Shown one piece after another: positions 63,969-64,000 of a stretch of 64,000 nucleotides of DNA. A program made the translations under genes and the position numbers. The notes beneath the pieces were generated by a model. The model did not search any database. It was not told where the DNA came from and worked only from the letters and a program-made list of their open reading frames with translations. Location of the stretch: the NCBI RefSeq assembly GCF_000430785.1, contig NZ_KE387249.1, positions 5,100-69,099 on the forward strand, written 5' to 3'. Each line of letters opens with the position of its first letter. The stretch's first letter is position 1. Source of the stretch: Ectobacillus panaciterrae DSM 19096 (lineage in GTDB: Bacteria; Bacillota; Bacilli; Bacillales; Bacillaceae_G).

Positions 63969-64000
63969 AGACTGTGAAGAAGAGTTACTTCACAGTCTTA
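63969..64000 (-). terminator. Terminator at the right edge
   Basis: TAAGACTGTGAAG and CTTCACAGTCTTA with a 6-nt loop; on the minus strand TTTTG follows. It should end a gene lying beyond the window. Between 63617 and 63968 I see no supported gene. Confidence 0.7.

Noticed and set aside
63860-63990. Possible coding tail on the minus strand (...SWKEIIETTEISLDNR)
   Set aside because: It has a stop at the window edge and would read through a good terminator hairpin; more likely non-coding.

Overview
The window looks like chromosome from a low-GC, spore-forming member of the Bacillales, closest in gene content to Bacillaceae. Ribosome binding sites are strong (AAGGAGG type) and several starts are TTG or GTG. 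Sporulation genes are present (CotF-type coat proteins, a YaaH/SleL-type LysM-GH18 enzyme, a broken gerE). RNA control of Gram-positive type is seen: two SAM-I riboswitches and a probable T-box leader. There is a CcpA (cre) site and many relatives of Bacillus subtilis genes (yneQ, ykcBC, yezD, citST, a split yhcX). I saw no tRNA, rRNA or CRISPR array and no intact transposase. The species was not identified.

Layout. 0-10.3 kb: a sigma-A promoter with the start of a probable T-box leader running off the left edge, then small redox and hydrolase genes, a MerR-controlled flavodoxin-like reductase facing an azoreductase, rluF, and a decayed xanthine dehydrogenase locus. That locus keeps XdhC, a MocA-like protein and the 2Fe-2S subunit, but only 58 codons of the molybdenum subunit. 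10.5-16.4 kb: a MarR-MFS efflux pair and ykcBC glycosyltransferases. 16.6-24 kb: an aldo/keto reductase, a nucleoside hydrolase pseudogene, a complete sulfate ABC importer (binding protein, CysT, CysW, CysA) with a leader hairpin, an esterase and yezD. 24-32.4 kb: DUF445, a MocR/EamA divergent pair, TerC, and a CitMHS citrate transporter with a cre site. 32.5-35 kb: the CitST-like two-component system. 35-46 kb: insertion debris, an APC permease, PlsC, a second MocR regulator, convergent zwf and gnd (oxidative pentose phosphate pathway), and a nitrilase plus GNAT pair. 46-53 kb: a zinc protease, a SulP transporter, a methyltransferase, two SAM riboswitches and a sulfite oxidase homologue. 53-58 kb: CotF-type coat genes and a five-gene operon around an unusual P1B-type ATPase. 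58-64 kb: AT-rich glycosyltransferases, an EamA transporter, YaaH and broken gerE.

Sulfur is a recurring theme: sulfate import, YezD, SulP, sulfite oxidase homologue and SAM riboswitches. Citrate uptake, its sensor pair and catabolite control form a second unit.

The most unusual contents are: (a) a family of about 185-bp MITE-like elements with TATATA-starting inverted ends, five copies plus two fragments, next to an IS630 transposase relic; (b) the P-type ATPase operon, in which four consecutive proteins carry an HxxPGRxR domain and the ATPase lacks the usual CPC membrane motif; (c) two SAM riboswitches with no recognisable methionine gene behind them; (d) a recurring 3'-end terminator module, twice attached to decayed Tyr/Pro-rich peptide genes; (e) many genes caught in decay (xdh large subunit, nucleoside hydrolase, LysE, gerE, a third CotF-like gene). 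Everything here was read by eye: homology calls rest on motif and family recognition, and no database search was run.
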